This document shows positions 1 to 8,765 of a DNA stretch of 64,000 nucleotides, one piece after another. Position 1 is the stretch's first letter. The number at the start of each line of letters is the position of its first letter. The translations under genes and the position numbers were made by a program. Origin of the DNA: Pseudomonas fluorescens (GTDB taxonomy: Bacteria; Pseudomonadota; Gammaproteobacteria; Pseudomonadales; Pseudomonadaceae); assembly GCF_902497875.1 (NCBI RefSeq), contig NZ_CABVHY010000032.1:22878-86877 (forward strand). The letters are read 5' to 3'. Below the pieces are notes generated by a model, which saw only the letters and a list, made by a program, of their open reading frames with translations, ran no database searches and had not been told where the DNA came from.

Positions 1-2
1 AC

Positions 3-296
3 CCGGCCGCCGAGCAACTGTTCGCCGGCGCATGGTCGGCCTGCTACACCGCCGCCGTCGGGCTCGTGGCCAATGATATGAACGTGGTGCTGCCGTCTGA
101 TCTGTCCGTCGATATTGAAGTCGATGTGGGTCAGACCGGTCCGGACTACTTCCTCCAGGCTCGGTTGACCCTCCGCGTGCCGGGCCTGGCGCACGACGTT
201 GCGACGACGCTGGCGCACACCGCAGACCAAATCTGCCCGTACTCGAAGGCGACACGAGGCAACATTGACGTGGCCCTGAACGTGCTCACAGCATGA
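3..296 (+). CDS. Ohr/OsmC-family organic hydroperoxide resistance protein (3' part)
   Basis: This is the C-terminal two-thirds of an Ohr-type peroxidase; the open frame runs off the left edge of the window, so the start and about 45 residues are missing. Both redox-active cysteines are visible. The first lies in SACYTAA, near the left edge; the second lies in the typical CPYSKATRGNIDV motif near the C terminus. Ohr proteins reduce organic hydroperoxides in the cytoplasm using lipoylated partners, which is family knowledge. The protein resembles the complete Ohr at 28369-28788, so the window holds two paralogues. It is followed after about 250 bases by msrA, another oxidative-damage gene. No OhrR regulator gene is visible here. 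Confidence 0.88.
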   Translation, partial: PAAEQLFAGAWSACYTAAVGLVANDMNVVLPSDLSVDIEVDVGQTGPDYFLQARLTLRVPGLAHDVATTLAHTADQICPYSKATRGNIDVALNVLTA

Positions 297-548
297 TCAC
301 CGCGCGACCGGTTCGACGTTGCCATGCTCGTCGAACCGGCCGCCGGCCTCTGATCGCAACCCTGGATTCAACCCGGGGACTGAGCGTTTACCGGCCGGAC
401 ACCCAAGGATGAAATTGACGTTCAGACGAGCGCAGGTAAATACTCGAATGCCAGGCAAAACCATTCTTGGTACATCAACCGACAACTGGCGACCCATTAA
501 CCTGCGGCACATTCAAAAGGTAAGTTCACTGATGGGAAGGACCGTAAT

Positions 549-1055
549 ATGACGAAGCGAACTGAAACTGCCATTCTGGCCGGTGGCTGCTTCTGGGGCA
601 TGCAGGATTTGCTAAGGCGATACCCAGGCGTGCTGTCTACGCGGGTGGGCTACACGGGCGGTGATGTACCCAACGCTACCTACCGCAACCATGGCACCCA
701 TGCAGAAGCGATCGAGATCGAATTCGATCCGGAGCAGATCAGCTATCGCCAGATCCTCGAGTTTTTCTTCCAGATCCACGACCCGACGACAACAGATCGT
801 CAGGGTAACGATAGGGGTACAAGTTACCGCTCGGCGCTCTTCTATTTCGACAATGAGCAGAAGCAGGTGGCCGAGGACACAGTGGCCGACGTTGATGCAT
901 CCGGTCTCTGGCCCGGCAAGGTCGTCACTGAGATCATGCCCGCAGGCCCGTTCTGGGAGGCAGAGCCGGAGCATCAGGACTACCTCGAACAATACCCCAA
1001 CGGTTACACGTGCCATTTCATTCGGCCAGACTGGAAACTGCCGAAACGAGGCTGA
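549..1055 (+). CDS. msrA: peptide methionine sulfoxide reductase MsrA
   Basis: A 168-residue MsrA, which reduces methionine-S-sulfoxide in proteins back to methionine. The catalytic motif GGCFWG lies at residues 12-17, with the nucleophilic cysteine in it. The GYTGG motif and the later GTSYRS and EPEHQDY blocks are also characteristic. The length is near the usual 150-215 residues of the family. There is no signal peptide, so it should act in the cytoplasm. The start is supported by a GGAAGGA ribosome-binding site about seven bases upstream of the ATG. No MsrB domain is fused and no msrB gene lies next to it. The upstream Ohr gene suggests a loose oxidative-stress grouping, which is inference. 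Confidence 0.95.
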   Translation: MTKRTETAILAGGCFWGMQDLLRRYPGVLSTRVGYTGGDVPNATYRNHGTHAEAIEIEFDPEQISYRQILEFFFQIHDPTTTDRQGNDRGTSYRSALFYFDNEQKQVAEDTVADVDASGLWPGKVVTEIMPAGPFWEAEPEHQDYLEQYPNGYTCHFIRPDWKLPKRG

Positions 1056-1081
1056 TGGTGAGACCAAGCCGCTGTTATGCC

Positions 1082-1103
1082 TGGGTTCCAGCGACGGAAC
1101 CCA
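1082..1103 (+). terminator. hairpin downstream of msrA
   Basis: A perfect 8-bp stem, TGGGTTCC with GGAACCCA, encloses a 6-base loop 27 bases after the msrA stop. No good T-run follows, so termination here may be weak. A second small palindrome, GCATAA/TTATGC, follows at 1112-1127. Confidence 0.5.
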
Positions 1104-1127
1104 AGGTCGGCGCATAAGGCGTTATGC

Positions 1128-1408
1128 ATTGAAAAAAAACGCGACACCCATTAGCCAGTCTCATTTTTCCGGGGGCCGGACATTGGTTGATGGAAGCGGC
1201 GCCAACCCAGACTATTCGAGCGATTCGCGACTTCATCGCGCAGTGACGCGTCGAAATCTCGCAAGGGGAAGTTCTTGCAGGTAGACGCTTTCTCTGGATT
1301 TACGATCCGCACGTGGCAGGTCGGGCCATGGGTCCTTTTCACGCAGACCACAATCTGTTCCATCGGCGAAGTCAAAGATTGCAGTCGTTATCATCACAAG
1401 GGTAGTAT
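1128..1408. other. non-coding stretch between msrA and the sigma factor gene
   Basis: The gap from the msrA stop to the sigma-factor start is 390 bases. Apart from the hairpin after msrA and the Fur-like site just before the sigma gene, I see no gene, RNA or repeat that I can support. Open frames here have no recognisable protein. Confidence 0.4.
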
Positions 1409-1423
1409 TGAGAACGATTCACA
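1409..1423 (+). promoter_or_regulatory. putative Fur box upstream of the ECF sigma gene
   Basis: TGAGAACGATTCACA fits the 7-1-7 Fur pattern (TGATAATnATTATCA) at most positions. It lies about 23 bases before the GTG start of the FecI-like sigma gene. Iron repression by Fur is the usual control of such genes, so the position makes sense. The match is imperfect and was made by eye. Confidence 0.45.
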
Positions 1424-1445
1424 CTAACATCTGGAACGCCAACGG

Positions 1446-1952
1446 GTGCAACCTCTTTCGACCAGCAAGCTGGGCTTCTTTTTCAGCGCTCACCATCGTT
1501 GGCTGCTGCAGCATATACAGCGCCGTATGCGCAATCACGCGGACGCCGAGGACACCGCCGCCGATACGTTTTGCCAGATGCTGGTGGCCCGGGTTGATCC
1601 CGACAGCATCGAACAACCTCGTGCTTACCTTTCGACTATCGCTCGACGACTGATTTTCGATCGTCATCGCCGGCGCAAGCTGGAATTGGCCTACCTGGAA
1701 CGCCTGTCCACTCTGCCCGAAGCGCTGGCGCCCTCCCCCGAAGAACAGTTGCAGCTGATCGAAGCTCTGGTCGCCATCGACCGGGCGATCGACGGTTTGC
1801 CCATGGTCGTCAAGGCGACCTTCCTCTACAGCCAACTGGACGGTCTGAGTTACGTGGCGATTGCGCAGAAGTTGGGGCTGTCGGAACGCACGGTCAGCCG
1901 TTACATGAAACAGGCGTTGCGTCAGTGCTACCTGAGCGAATTATCGCCATGA
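1446..1952 (+). CDS. FecI-like ECF RNA polymerase sigma factor
   Basis: A 168-residue extracytoplasmic-function sigma factor. Region 2 lies at about residues 10-75, including HADAEDTAADTF and the ARRLIFDRHRRR recognition helix. Region 4 lies at about 110-160, with a helix-turn-helix containing LSYVAIAQKLGLSERTVSR. It starts at GTG, and I see no better start. Its stop overlaps the ATG of the following fecR-like gene (ATGA), so the two are translationally coupled. The sigma/anti-sigma/TonB-receptor order is the standard surface-signalling arrangement in which the loaded receptor releases the sigma factor to transcribe the receptor gene. A Fur-like site precedes it. The ferric ligand cannot be told from this gene. 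Confidence 0.92.
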   Translation: MQPLSTSKLGFFFSAHHRWLLQHIQRRMRNHADAEDTAADTFCQMLVARVDPDSIEQPRAYLSTIARRLIFDRHRRRKLELAYLERLSTLPEALAPSPEEQLQLIEALVAIDRAIDGLPMVVKATFLYSQLDGLSYVAIAQKLGLSERTVSRYMKQALRQCYLSELSP

Positions 1953-2917
1953 GCAAGCTGCGCCTGGACCCTGTCAGCGAACAGGCCATTGACTGGATGG
2001 TCAAGCTACGTGCCGGTACGCCCGATGCCACGCTGCAAGAGCATTTCAACGCCTGGCTGAGCATGGACCCCGCGCACGCCCAGGCCTGGGAAAAATTGCA
2101 GGAACGTCTTGGTGGTTCCTTCAACACGGTTCGCTCCCTGGATCGACGTTTGCCCGGCCAGGCCGGCGAAGCCCGCAAACTGCTGCTGCAGCCCCAGGGT
2201 TCGCGGCGCGACGCACTCCGGGTGATCGCCGGTTTGGGGGTGCTCGGTGGCGGTTTGTGGCTGGGTGCTCGCAGCCCGCTGGGCGACTCGCTGTTGGCCG
2301 ATCTGCACACCGGGCGCGGCCAGCGTCAGGACTTCAATCTGGCCGACGGCAGTCGCCTGAGCCTTAACGCCGAAAGCGCAGTGGATTTGCATTTCGATGA
2401 AAAGCAAAGGCTGGTGATTCTGCGTCACGGCGAACTGGTGATTGAGGTGGCCGGCGATCCCCAGCGTCCACTGCGCGTGCGTACCGCCCAAGGTGAAATA
2501 CGCGCATTGGGCACGCGTTTCCTGGTCGCTCAGGAGCAAGACGCCAGTCGAGTGGTGGTACTCCAGCATTCGGTCCAGGCCCGGCTGTTCGGCGGCACAA
2601 CGCTTGACCTGCAAGAAGGTCAGTCGGCCTTGCTGTATGCCGGGAAAATCAGCCCCGTTGCCGGCGACCAGCGCCATCGCGGCGACTGGCTCAGCGGGCG
2701 ACTGAACGTGCTGGACGATCCCCTGGAGCAGGTGATCGGTGCTCTGCGCCCTTACAGTCGGGGTTTTGTGCGCATTGCCCCCGAGGTTCGCAACTTGCGC
2801 GTTCAGGGCGTATTCCCGCTCAACGACCCTGATCGGGCCTTCACCGCTCTGGCTGAAACCCTGCCAATCCGGGTAGATCGCTACGGCCCCTGGTTGACGC
2901 TGATTCGTGCGAAATAG
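1949..2917 (+). CDS. FecR-family anti-sigma / sigma regulator
   Basis: A 322-residue inner-membrane regulator. The N-terminal cytoplasmic domain (about residues 8-60, AIDWMVKLR...AWLSMDPAH) is of the sigma-binding DUF4880 type. A hydrophobic segment (about 83-102, VIAGLGVLGGGLWLG) should cross the membrane. The periplasmic FecR domain follows, and the C-terminal STN-like region (about 255-320) should contact the receptor signalling domain. I chose the ATG at 1949, which overlaps the sigma stop, over an ATG eight codons upstream. The gene lies 102 bases before the receptor gene. Confidence 0.92.
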   Translation: MSKLRLDPVSEQAIDWMVKLRAGTPDATLQEHFNAWLSMDPAHAQAWEKLQERLGGSFNTVRSLDRRLPGQAGEARKLLLQPQGSRRDALRVIAGLGVLGGGLWLGARSPLGDSLLADLHTGRGQRQDFNLADGSRLSLNAESAVDLHFDEKQRLVILRHGELVIEVAGDPQRPLRVRTAQGEIRALGTRFLVAQEQDASRVVVLQHSVQARLFGGTTLDLQEGQSALLYAGKISPVAGDQRHRGDWLSGRLNVLDDPLEQVIGALRPYSRGFVRIAPEVRNLRVQGVFPLNDPDRAFTALAETLPIRVDRYGPWLTLIRAK

Positions 2918-2937
2918 TCCTGCTGATGAAATATTTT

Positions 2938-2952
2938 TGAAAATCACTCTCA
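2938..2952 (+). promoter_or_regulatory. Fur-like / sigma-dependent promoter region of the receptor gene
   Basis: TGAAAATCACTCTCA fits the 7-1-7 Fur pattern at about ten positions. The same stretch, GAAAAT followed about 15 bases later by GTGTCCGG, could also hold the -35 and -10 elements used by the FecI-type sigma factor. It lies 68 bases before the receptor start. Both readings were made by eye. Confidence 0.35.
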
Positions 2953-3019
2953 TTCGTGTCCGGTTTTCATTTCTCATCCCACCTATCTCCTGACACTTCC
3001 ACACGATCAGGAGAATGCT

Positions 3020-5461
3020 GTGTTCAACCCGTGGCCCCATGCCCTTTCCGTCGCCGTTGTCCTGGCAACCCTGGCGAGCCCTGCCCTGGCGCAGGCGCAA
3101 AACCTGACCTTCAACCTGCCGGCCGGTCCACTCGCCAGCACGTTGAACGCCATCGCCAGCCAGCGCGGGCATATCGTTTCATTGGAACCCTCGCTGGTTC
3201 AGGGCAAACAGGCACCGGCAGTGAACGGCCAGATGCCCCCTGAACAGGCAATGCGCAGGGCGCTGGCTGGCAGCGGTCTGCAGTTGCGTGTCACCGAGCA
3301 AGGCAACTTCAGCGTCGAGCCAGCCACGGACAGCGATGCGGCGCTGCAACTGGGCGTCACCACCATCGTCGAACACAGCGCCGACGCCACCACCGAAGGC
3401 TCGGGCTCCTACGCCGCGCGGGCGGTGACCATCGGCAAGGGCACCCACACGCTCAAGGAAATTCCGCAGTCGGTCACCGTGATGACCCGCAAACAAATGG
3501 ACGACCAGGGCCTGACTGACCTCAAAGACGCAGCCAACCAGACCACCGGACTGGTAGGGGTTCAGGGTGTGGGCAAAGGCATGATCCTGACCTCGCGCGG
3601 TTTCCAGATCGATGACTGGCAGTACGATGGCGTGCCGATCCCGCGCAACACCTACGCGCTGGGCAACTGGGCCACGCAGGACCTGATCTTCTTCGATCGC
3701 ATGGAAGTGTTGCGCGGTGCATCCGGATTGCTTCAGGGCACCGGCAGCCCCGGCGGTGCGATCAACCTCGTACGCAAACGCGGCCAGAACGCACCGACCG
3801 TGACCCTCACCGGCAAGGCTGGCACCTGGGATCACTACGGCCTGCAACTGGACGCCGGCGGGCCGCTGAACCAGACCGGCACCGTGCGCGGACGCTTCGT
3901 TGCCGACGAGGATCAGAGCGATTCATTTATCGACTACGAATGGAGCAAGACCCACTCGCTGTATGGCGCTCTGGACATCGATCTACGCGACGACACCACC
4001 CTGGGCCTGGCAGTCAGCCACTCTGACGCCGAATCGCGGCCGATGCTGCGTGGCCTGCCACGCTACGCTAACGGCGACCCGGTCGACGTGTCGCGTTCAA
4101 CCTACACCGGCGCTCGCTGGAACCATTCGGACATCGACGTCACCACCGTCTATGCCGATCTGGAGCATCGCTTCAACGATGACTGGGCCTTCAAGGTTGG
4201 CGCAGTGCGCATGAGTGAAGACAACGCATCCACCCACCAGCGCGTGCAAACCTCCGGGGCCGGTCTCAACGCCGACGGCAGTGGCGTGCAATACGCCGAT
4301 TGGGTCACCGACTTCGACTCCACCAAGATCGGTCTGGACATGAACCTGACCGGGCATTTTGAAGCCTTGTCCATGCAGCAAGAAATCATGCTCGGCGGCA
4401 ATTACGCCAAGATGACCACGGATGACCGTTACGCGCGAACCTTCAATAACAGCCGCGACAGCATTTTTGGTATCGACCACGACCGCCCCGAAATCAGCTA
4501 CGACGGTTTGCTCAATACCGCTGGCGGCCGAGCGACCACCAGCCAGTACGACATACGCCAGAAAGGCCTGTACGGCAGCTGGCGAATCAAGCCATTCGAG
4601 CCGCTGACCCTGGTACTCGGCTCCCGGGTCAGCTGGTACGACTACAGCTACACGTCTGCGAACCAGGCGGCATTTACCAACCTTTCTATCGCCAATGCTC
4701 CAAGTACCACGAACGAAACCGGGGAAGTCACGCCCTACGCCGGCATCGTCTACGACCTGAACCGCGAATGGGCGGTCTATGCCAGCTACACCGACGTGTT
4801 CGAACCACAGACCGCACGCACTGCGAGCGGCTCGGTGCTCAAACCGGTGATCGGCAGCAACTACGAAGTCGGCCTCAAGGGCGAGCTGATGGATGGCCGG
4901 GTCAATACCTCCCTGGCCGTGTTCCGCTACGACCAGGAAAACCGTGCCGTCAACGACGTCGCCTCGGGCTTCGCCTGCGACGGTTGGTACTGCTCGACGG
5001 CCGCGGGGAAAGTTCGCAGCCAGGGGATCGAGGCAGAAATCAGCGGCGAAGTGCTCAGCGGTTTGCAATTGTTCGCCGGCTACACCTACAACACCACCAA
5101 ATACCTCGAAGACCCCGTCGACGAAGGCAGAGTCTTCAGCCAATGGACGCCAAAACACATGCTGCGGGTCTGGAGCGACTACCAGTTCACTGGCGACTGG
5201 AACCGAGTCAGCACCGGCCTGGGCTTCACCACCCAAAGTCACACCCTGGGTTATGAACGAACTTACCAGGTGCCGGGTTACACCGTATGGAACGCCCGCC
5301 TCGGGTACCAACTCACCCCCGAGATCGGTCTGGCGCTCAACGCTAATAACCTGTTCGACAAGCACTACTACATGGCGGGGTACAACCAACTTAATGGCAA
5401 CAACAACTTTGGTGATCCGCGAAACGTCATGTTCAGCGTGAAATACACCCCCTCGTTTTAG
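3020..5461 (+). CDS. TonB-dependent siderophore receptor with signalling domain
   Basis: An 813-residue outer-membrane transducer. A signal peptide ends near ALAQAQ (about residue 27). The secretin/TonB N-terminal signalling domain (about 30-95, LTFNLPAGPLASTLNAIA) talks to FecR. A TonB-box-like stretch lies near residue 112 (LQLGVTTIVE). The plug domain begins at KEIPQSVTVMTRKQM, and a 22-strand barrel ends in a terminal phenylalanine. The start is a GTG, chosen because AGGAG lies just upstream and the nearby ATG is out of frame. The layout resembles hydroxamate or pyoverdine receptors such as FoxA and FpvA, but the ligand is not determinable. No siderophore synthesis genes are present, so xenosiderophore use is a reasonable inference. 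Confidence 0.95.
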   Translation: MFNPWPHALSVAVVLATLASPALAQAQNLTFNLPAGPLASTLNAIASQRGHIVSLEPSLVQGKQAPAVNGQMPPEQAMRRALAGSGLQLRVTEQGNFSVEPATDSDAALQLGVTTIVEHSADATTEGSGSYAARAVTIGKGTHTLKEIPQSVTVMTRKQMDDQGLTDLKDAANQTTGLVGVQGVGKGMILTSRGFQIDDWQYDGVPIPRNTYALGNWATQDLIFFDRMEVLRGASGLLQGTGSPGGAINLVRKRGQNAPTVTLTGKAGTWDHYGLQLDAGGPLNQTGTVRGRFVADEDQSDSFIDYEWSKTHSLYGALDIDLRDDTTLGLAVSHSDAESRPMLRGLPRYANGDPVDVSRSTYTGARWNHSDIDVTTVYADLEHRFNDDWAFKVGAVRMSEDNASTHQRVQTSGAGLNADGSGVQYADWVTDFDSTKIGLDMNLTGHFEALSMQQEIMLGGNYAKMTTDDRYARTFNNSRDSIFGIDHDRPEISYDGLLNTAGGRATTSQYDIRQKGLYGSWRIKPFEPLTLVLGSRVSWYDYSYTSANQAAFTNLSIANAPSTTNETGEVTPYAGIVYDLNREWAVYASYTDVFEPQTARTASGSVLKPVIGSNYEVGLKGELMDGRVNTSLAVFRYDQENRAVNDVASGFACDGWYCSTAAGKVRSQGIEAEISGEVLSGLQLFAGYTYNTTKYLEDPVDEGRVFSQWTPKHMLRVWSDYQFTGDWNRVSTGLGFTTQSHTLGYERTYQVPGYTVWNARLGYQLTPEIGLALNANNLFDKHYYMAGYNQLNGNNNFGDPRNVMFSVKYTPSF

Positions 5462-5639
5462 CAACGAAGCATGTGGCACTTACGCTAGGGAACCTGGCAG
5501 GTCGAGCCTTGCTTGATGCCTGCCAGAGACTTGCTCAGGTCACGAACCATGATTATCGGGATCGCAAGCGAAACCCCCTAAGCCAGAACAACGCATTCGC
5601 ACAATCGGGCCAAGAGCGGCGTTCTCATCACTCGTGCAA

Positions 5640-5790
5640 GGGGGGCCAATTCAGGCGTCGCCCATTGGGCCTGCTCCTCGCGGATTATTTCGGCTGGCTC
5701 GTCGACCTCGCGGTGCCTGCCGAGTGCGAGGCGTTGCAAGCCTGGCACTCGAGAATGCAGGAACGTCCAAGCGTACAAAACTGTGTGACG
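5640..5790 (+). pseudogene. relic of a glutathione S-transferase C terminus
   Basis: The frame contains LVDLAVPAECEALQAWH followed by SRMQERPSVQ, the C-terminal signature of bacterial glutathione S-transferases. The upstream part of the frame (RRSHHSCKGG...) does not look like a transferase, and no N-terminal thioredoxin-like domain is present, so this is a fragment. It sits in the 550-base gap between the receptor and the GlxA-type regulator. Nothing else in that gap is recognisable. Confidence 0.42.
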
Positions 5791-6013
5791 ATGTCAGACC
5801 CAACCAAGACGTCCGTTTGAAATCGAGTTCTCGACCGGCCCCTGCGATCCAACCGGTCGAGAGTCGGCAGTCTTCGCGGCCAGAAGTGGACTATCACGCA
5901 GATCCTATGGGGCTGCTTCAGCGTTGCAAGGCTGACTCGAACGAGCCTGGCGTGAGATTGCGAACAGATTCCGGCGCGGTTGTCGCGCAAGCTACCGGGG
6001 CGTGCAGCGCGGA

Positions 6014-6997
6014 CTATTGGTCTGCCTTTCTCCCAGACCGGCCATCTCCTTTGGCCTGGCGAGCGCTGCGGCGCAGTTCTTGTGGCGTGCGCCCAATGAC
6101 TCGCACGAAGCAGCGCAGCATGTGATCGGCATCGCCGAATCCGAAGCCCCTGGCGATCCCCTCGAAAGTTTGATGCCCGTCCTCAACCAGCGACCTCGCT
6201 GCCTCGATACGAAGGCGCTCGATAGCTTTCGCCGGCGTCACCCCGATGGATGCCGCGAACACGCGGCCAAACTGACGTACGCTCATATGCGCGACTTCTG
6301 CCAGGCGCTCAACTGACAGATCATCGCGCAGATGATCGCGCGCATAGCTCAGCACCGTGCGGATGCGATCTGAGCCAGGGTCGAAATCCAGCAGCGAAGA
6401 GAACTGATGCTGACCACCTGGCCGCCGATAGTAGACAACCAGCATGCGTGCGATGGAGCGCGCCACCTCCTTGCCCAGGTCCTGCTCGATCATGGCCAAG
6501 GCCATGTCGATGCCAGCCGACATGCCTGCTGACGTCCAGACATTCCCATCCTCGGTCCAGATTCGATCTCCGTCCACGCGCAGCGACGGATAGCGAGCTT
6601 GCAATTGTGGCGCGTAGTTCCAATGCGTGGTCGCGACACGACCGTCGAGCAGGCCGCTCTCGGCTAGCACGAAGGCGCCGGTACAGACGCTGGCAGTGCG
6701 GCGCGAGCGCAAGGACATCTGCCGGATCGCAGCCGCCATCGGCACTATCCAGTCACCGACCGGAACGGCTGGCGCGCCGACGATGATGAGAGTGTCGAGG
6801 CGGTCGACAACTTGCAATGCCTGGGTCGTGACCTGCAGTCCGCCTGAGGCGCAAATCAATCCGCCCTCAAGCGAAGCGAACGTGAATCGATAGCCCGAAG
6901 GGCGAGCACGATTTGCGTTGGAGAAGGCTTCGAGCGGGCCACTCAGATCCAGCAATACGAACCCTGAATAGACCAGGAAACAAACGTGACGCGGCAT
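6014..6997 (-). CDS. GlxA-family transcriptional regulator (DJ-1/PfpI + AraC HTH)
   Basis: A 327-residue regulator. Residues 1-175 form a DJ-1/PfpI-like domain with the pseudo-nucleophile in SVCTGAFVLAESGLL. Residues 215-315 form an AraC-type double helix-turn-helix (LSVERLAEVAHMSVRQFGRVF and the later FGFGDADHMLRCF). Such proteins usually activate neighbouring catabolic genes, sensing small molecules through the DJ-1 domain, which has no proven enzyme activity. It is divergent from the exported isochorismatase-fold gene at 7216, with about 220 bases between them, so that gene is the most likely target. The ligand is unknown. Confidence 0.92.
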   Translation of the reverse strand: MPRHVCFLVYSGFVLLDLSGPLEAFSNANRARPSGYRFTFASLEGGLICASGGLQVTTQALQVVDRLDTLIIVGAPAVPVGDWIVPMAAAIRQMSLRSRRTASVCTGAFVLAESGLLDGRVATTHWNYAPQLQARYPSLRVDGDRIWTEDGNVWTSAGMSAGIDMALAMIEQDLGKEVARSIARMLVVYYRRPGGQHQFSSLLDFDPGSDRIRTVLSYARDHLRDDLSVERLAEVAHMSVRQFGRVFAASIGVTPAKAIERLRIEAARSLVEDGHQTFEGIARGFGFGDADHMLRCFVRVIGRTPQELRRSARQAKGDGRSGRKADQ

Positions 6998-7215
6998 GAC
7001 CTGACCGCCAAAAGTCTGGCTGAAGAGTCATTAGACGCCGCCCCTGTTTGGAACGTCAACGGGTGCAACAACGGGGCTCGGCCCTTGCCAGACTAACGCG
7101 CCCGCCTCTCTCAAGGCGGCTGCGTCAGTCGGCTGAAATCTAGGGATAAACGTCCTTTTCGTAGCTTCTTCTCGCCGTACCGTAGACGCGCCACTTCCAC
7201 TTTGAGGACACGAAA

Positions 7216-8007
7216 ATGACCTTCAACAGAACTCATCCCAAGAGAATGATCTCCTACGCCACCTTGTTGGGAGCCATCCTGATGGCGCCTGGCATCGGCT
7301 TCGCCGCCGAGACCCCCTACGCCGATCCGGTCAAGCCCGCACTCCCGGCCTCCACCTTTCAATGGGATCAAAGTCGAACTGCTCTGGTCGTGATCGACCC
7401 GCAGATCGACTTCATGAGCCCAGAGGGTGCAGGCTGGCCGGTCTTTGGTGAGAGCGTTACCGAGCAAAATCTAGTCCCGAATCTGCACCGGCTTTTCGCG
7501 GCGTTTAAGAAGTCCGGAACGACCGTAGCCATCTCGCCGCACTACTACTATCCCCACGATCATAAATGGAAGTACGAGGCGCCGGCGGAGACCGTTCAGC
7601 ACACGCTTGGCCTCTTCGATCGCAAGGGCGCCTTGACGCTGGATGGGTTCCGTAACTCGGGTGCCGATTTCATGCCGCAGTTCAAGCCCTTCATCGAAGA
7701 CGGCAAGACCATCGTCGCATCACCGCACAAGTTGTATGGCCCGCAAAGCAACGACTTGATGCTGCAGCTGCATAAGCAGCGGATCGACAAGATCGTCCTT
7801 GCCGGCATGGCCTCCAACCTGTGCGTCGAATCGCACCTTCGCGAGTTTCTGGAGCGCGGTTTCGAGGTGGTTGTCGTGCGTGACGCCGTCGCCGGCCCAA
7901 AGCTTCCTGACGGCGACGGATACGGTAGCGCACTGGTCGACTTCCGCTACATCGCCAACGATGTGGTAACCACCGACGAGGTAGTGGACAAGCTGGAAGG
8001 ACGCTGA
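7216..8007 (+). CDS. exported isochorismatase-family cysteine hydrolase
   Basis: A 263-residue hydrolase of the isochorismatase/nicotinamidase fold. The triad can be read: Asp in VVIDPQIDF (about residue 58), a Lys in the central region, and Cys in AGMASNLCVESHLREF (about residue 202). The first 31 residues form a signal peptide (LLGAILMAPGIGFAAE), so the enzyme should be periplasmic, which is unusual because most family members are cytoplasmic. A GAGGA ribosome-binding site precedes the ATG at 7216. The substrate cannot be assigned; amide or vinyl-ether hydrolysis is the family chemistry. It is divergent from the GlxA-type regulator and followed by a hairpin. Confidence 0.88.
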   Translation: MTFNRTHPKRMISYATLLGAILMAPGIGFAAETPYADPVKPALPASTFQWDQSRTALVVIDPQIDFMSPEGAGWPVFGESVTEQNLVPNLHRLFAAFKKSGTTVAISPHYYYPHDHKWKYEAPAETVQHTLGLFDRKGALTLDGFRNSGADFMPQFKPFIEDGKTIVASPHKLYGPQSNDLMLQLHKQRIDKIVLAGMASNLCVESHLREFLERGFEVVVVRDAVAGPKLPDGDGYGSALVDFRYIANDVVTTDEVVDKLEGR

Positions 8008-8036
8008 CCATGGGGTCGACCAACCTCCCGACCAGA

Positions 8037-8061
8037 CACGGGAGCCCTGGCGGCTCCCGTG
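8037..8061 (+). terminator. strong hairpin after the exported hydrolase gene
   Basis: A 10-bp stem, CACGGGAGCC with GGCTCCCGTG, encloses a 5-base loop. It begins 29 bases after the stop codon. There is no long T-run, but the stem is strong and GC-rich. Confidence 0.65.
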
Positions 8062-8170
8062 CTGACTGAATAAGACCGATTTCACGGATGACCTACGGGC
8101 GATCACCGTACCTACCTTGGTAATGCACGGTGACTACGCCCAGATCGTTCCCATTGCCGACTCCGCGCTG

Positions 8171-8512
8171 TCAGGAGTCACTGTTGCCCGGTGCCGTGTA
8201 CTCAGCAAGCGATGACGCAAGCCGTGCAATGGCATTCCGATCGCCTTGGTTAAGGCGGCGGTAATTCTCAATGACTCTGGTTTCTTCATCAGGCAGATCT
8301 TCTTTAAAACGGGACTTCTTCCCCGTCAAAAGGTAGAGAACGTCCACTCCCCTGATTGCGATGGCCGTCAAGTAGTCGGCCCTGGGAAACCGGGATCCCT
8401 TCTCGTACTTGCTTTGGGCGTTTGCCAAAACCCCTCCCAGAGCGCCGAACTCTTGCTGGGAGAGGCCTAGAGCCATGCGTTCCTCTTTCAGTCGCCTACC
8501 GAACATCTTCAT
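8171..8512 (-). CDS. XRE-family (phage repressor type) transcriptional regulator
   Basis: A small DNA-binding protein of 113 residues from the start used here. The helix-turn-helix occupies the first 60 residues (FGRRLKEERMALGLSQQEFG, then a second helix pair). It is followed by the IRGVDVLYLLTGK block and a charged C terminus typical of Cro/CI-like single-domain repressors. An upstream ATG at 8530 would add six residues; I prefer 8512 because a CAGG lies about eight bases before it and relatives start near MFGRRLKEER. The upstream region carries repeated operator-like sequences, suggesting autoregulation. No phage genes lie nearby. Confidence 0.85.
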   Translation of the reverse strand: MKMFGRRLKEERMALGLSQQEFGALGGVLANAQSKYEKGSRFPRADYLTAIAIRGVDVLYLLTGKKSRFKEDLPDEETRVIENYRRLNQGDRNAIARLASSLAEYTAPGNSDS

Positions 8513-8550
8513 TTTAGTAGCCTGCTCCATGAGTTCGGTTAAAAATCATA

Positions 8551-8588
8551 GCTTATCGAATATGGCTGCGCCGGCTCGAATATGAGCG
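8551..8588. promoter_or_regulatory. repeated operator-like sites upstream of the XRE gene
   Basis: An exact 9-bp direct repeat, TCGAATATG, occurs at 8556-8564 and 8576-8584, spaced 20 bp apart, which is two helical turns. The second copy lies in a palindrome, GCTC-GAATAT-GAGC. The position, directly before the repressor gene and facing the 52-residue ORF, fits cooperative repressor binding. This is inference from spacing and symmetry. Confidence 0.45.
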
Positions 8589-8765
8589 CACAAGAGCAGC
8601 TAGGGATTGCGCCCTCACACTTGCTCACTGATCGTGTGAATGCAGGTGGTGGTGCGCAGCAATGGTATTGATCCCTGATAGAAGGCTCAATATTTTTCCA
8701 GCTCGCTCACTAACATAAGTGGAAACGAGCGCGGCTCGAAAAGGGTACATCGGAGGTTGATCAGA

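Noticed and set aside
1073..1127. Integron attC-like site after msrA (GTTATGC copies around a palindrome)
   Set aside because: GTTATGC does not fit the GTTRRRY core, and no RYYYAAC partner or other cassette structure is visible. A simple hairpin explains the symmetry.
4097..5479. Long open frame antisense to the siderophore receptor
   Set aside because: It is a shadow of a GC-rich gene on the other strand, with no family-like sequence or ribosome-binding site. The same applies to the antisense frames at 2006-3172 and 20268-21809.
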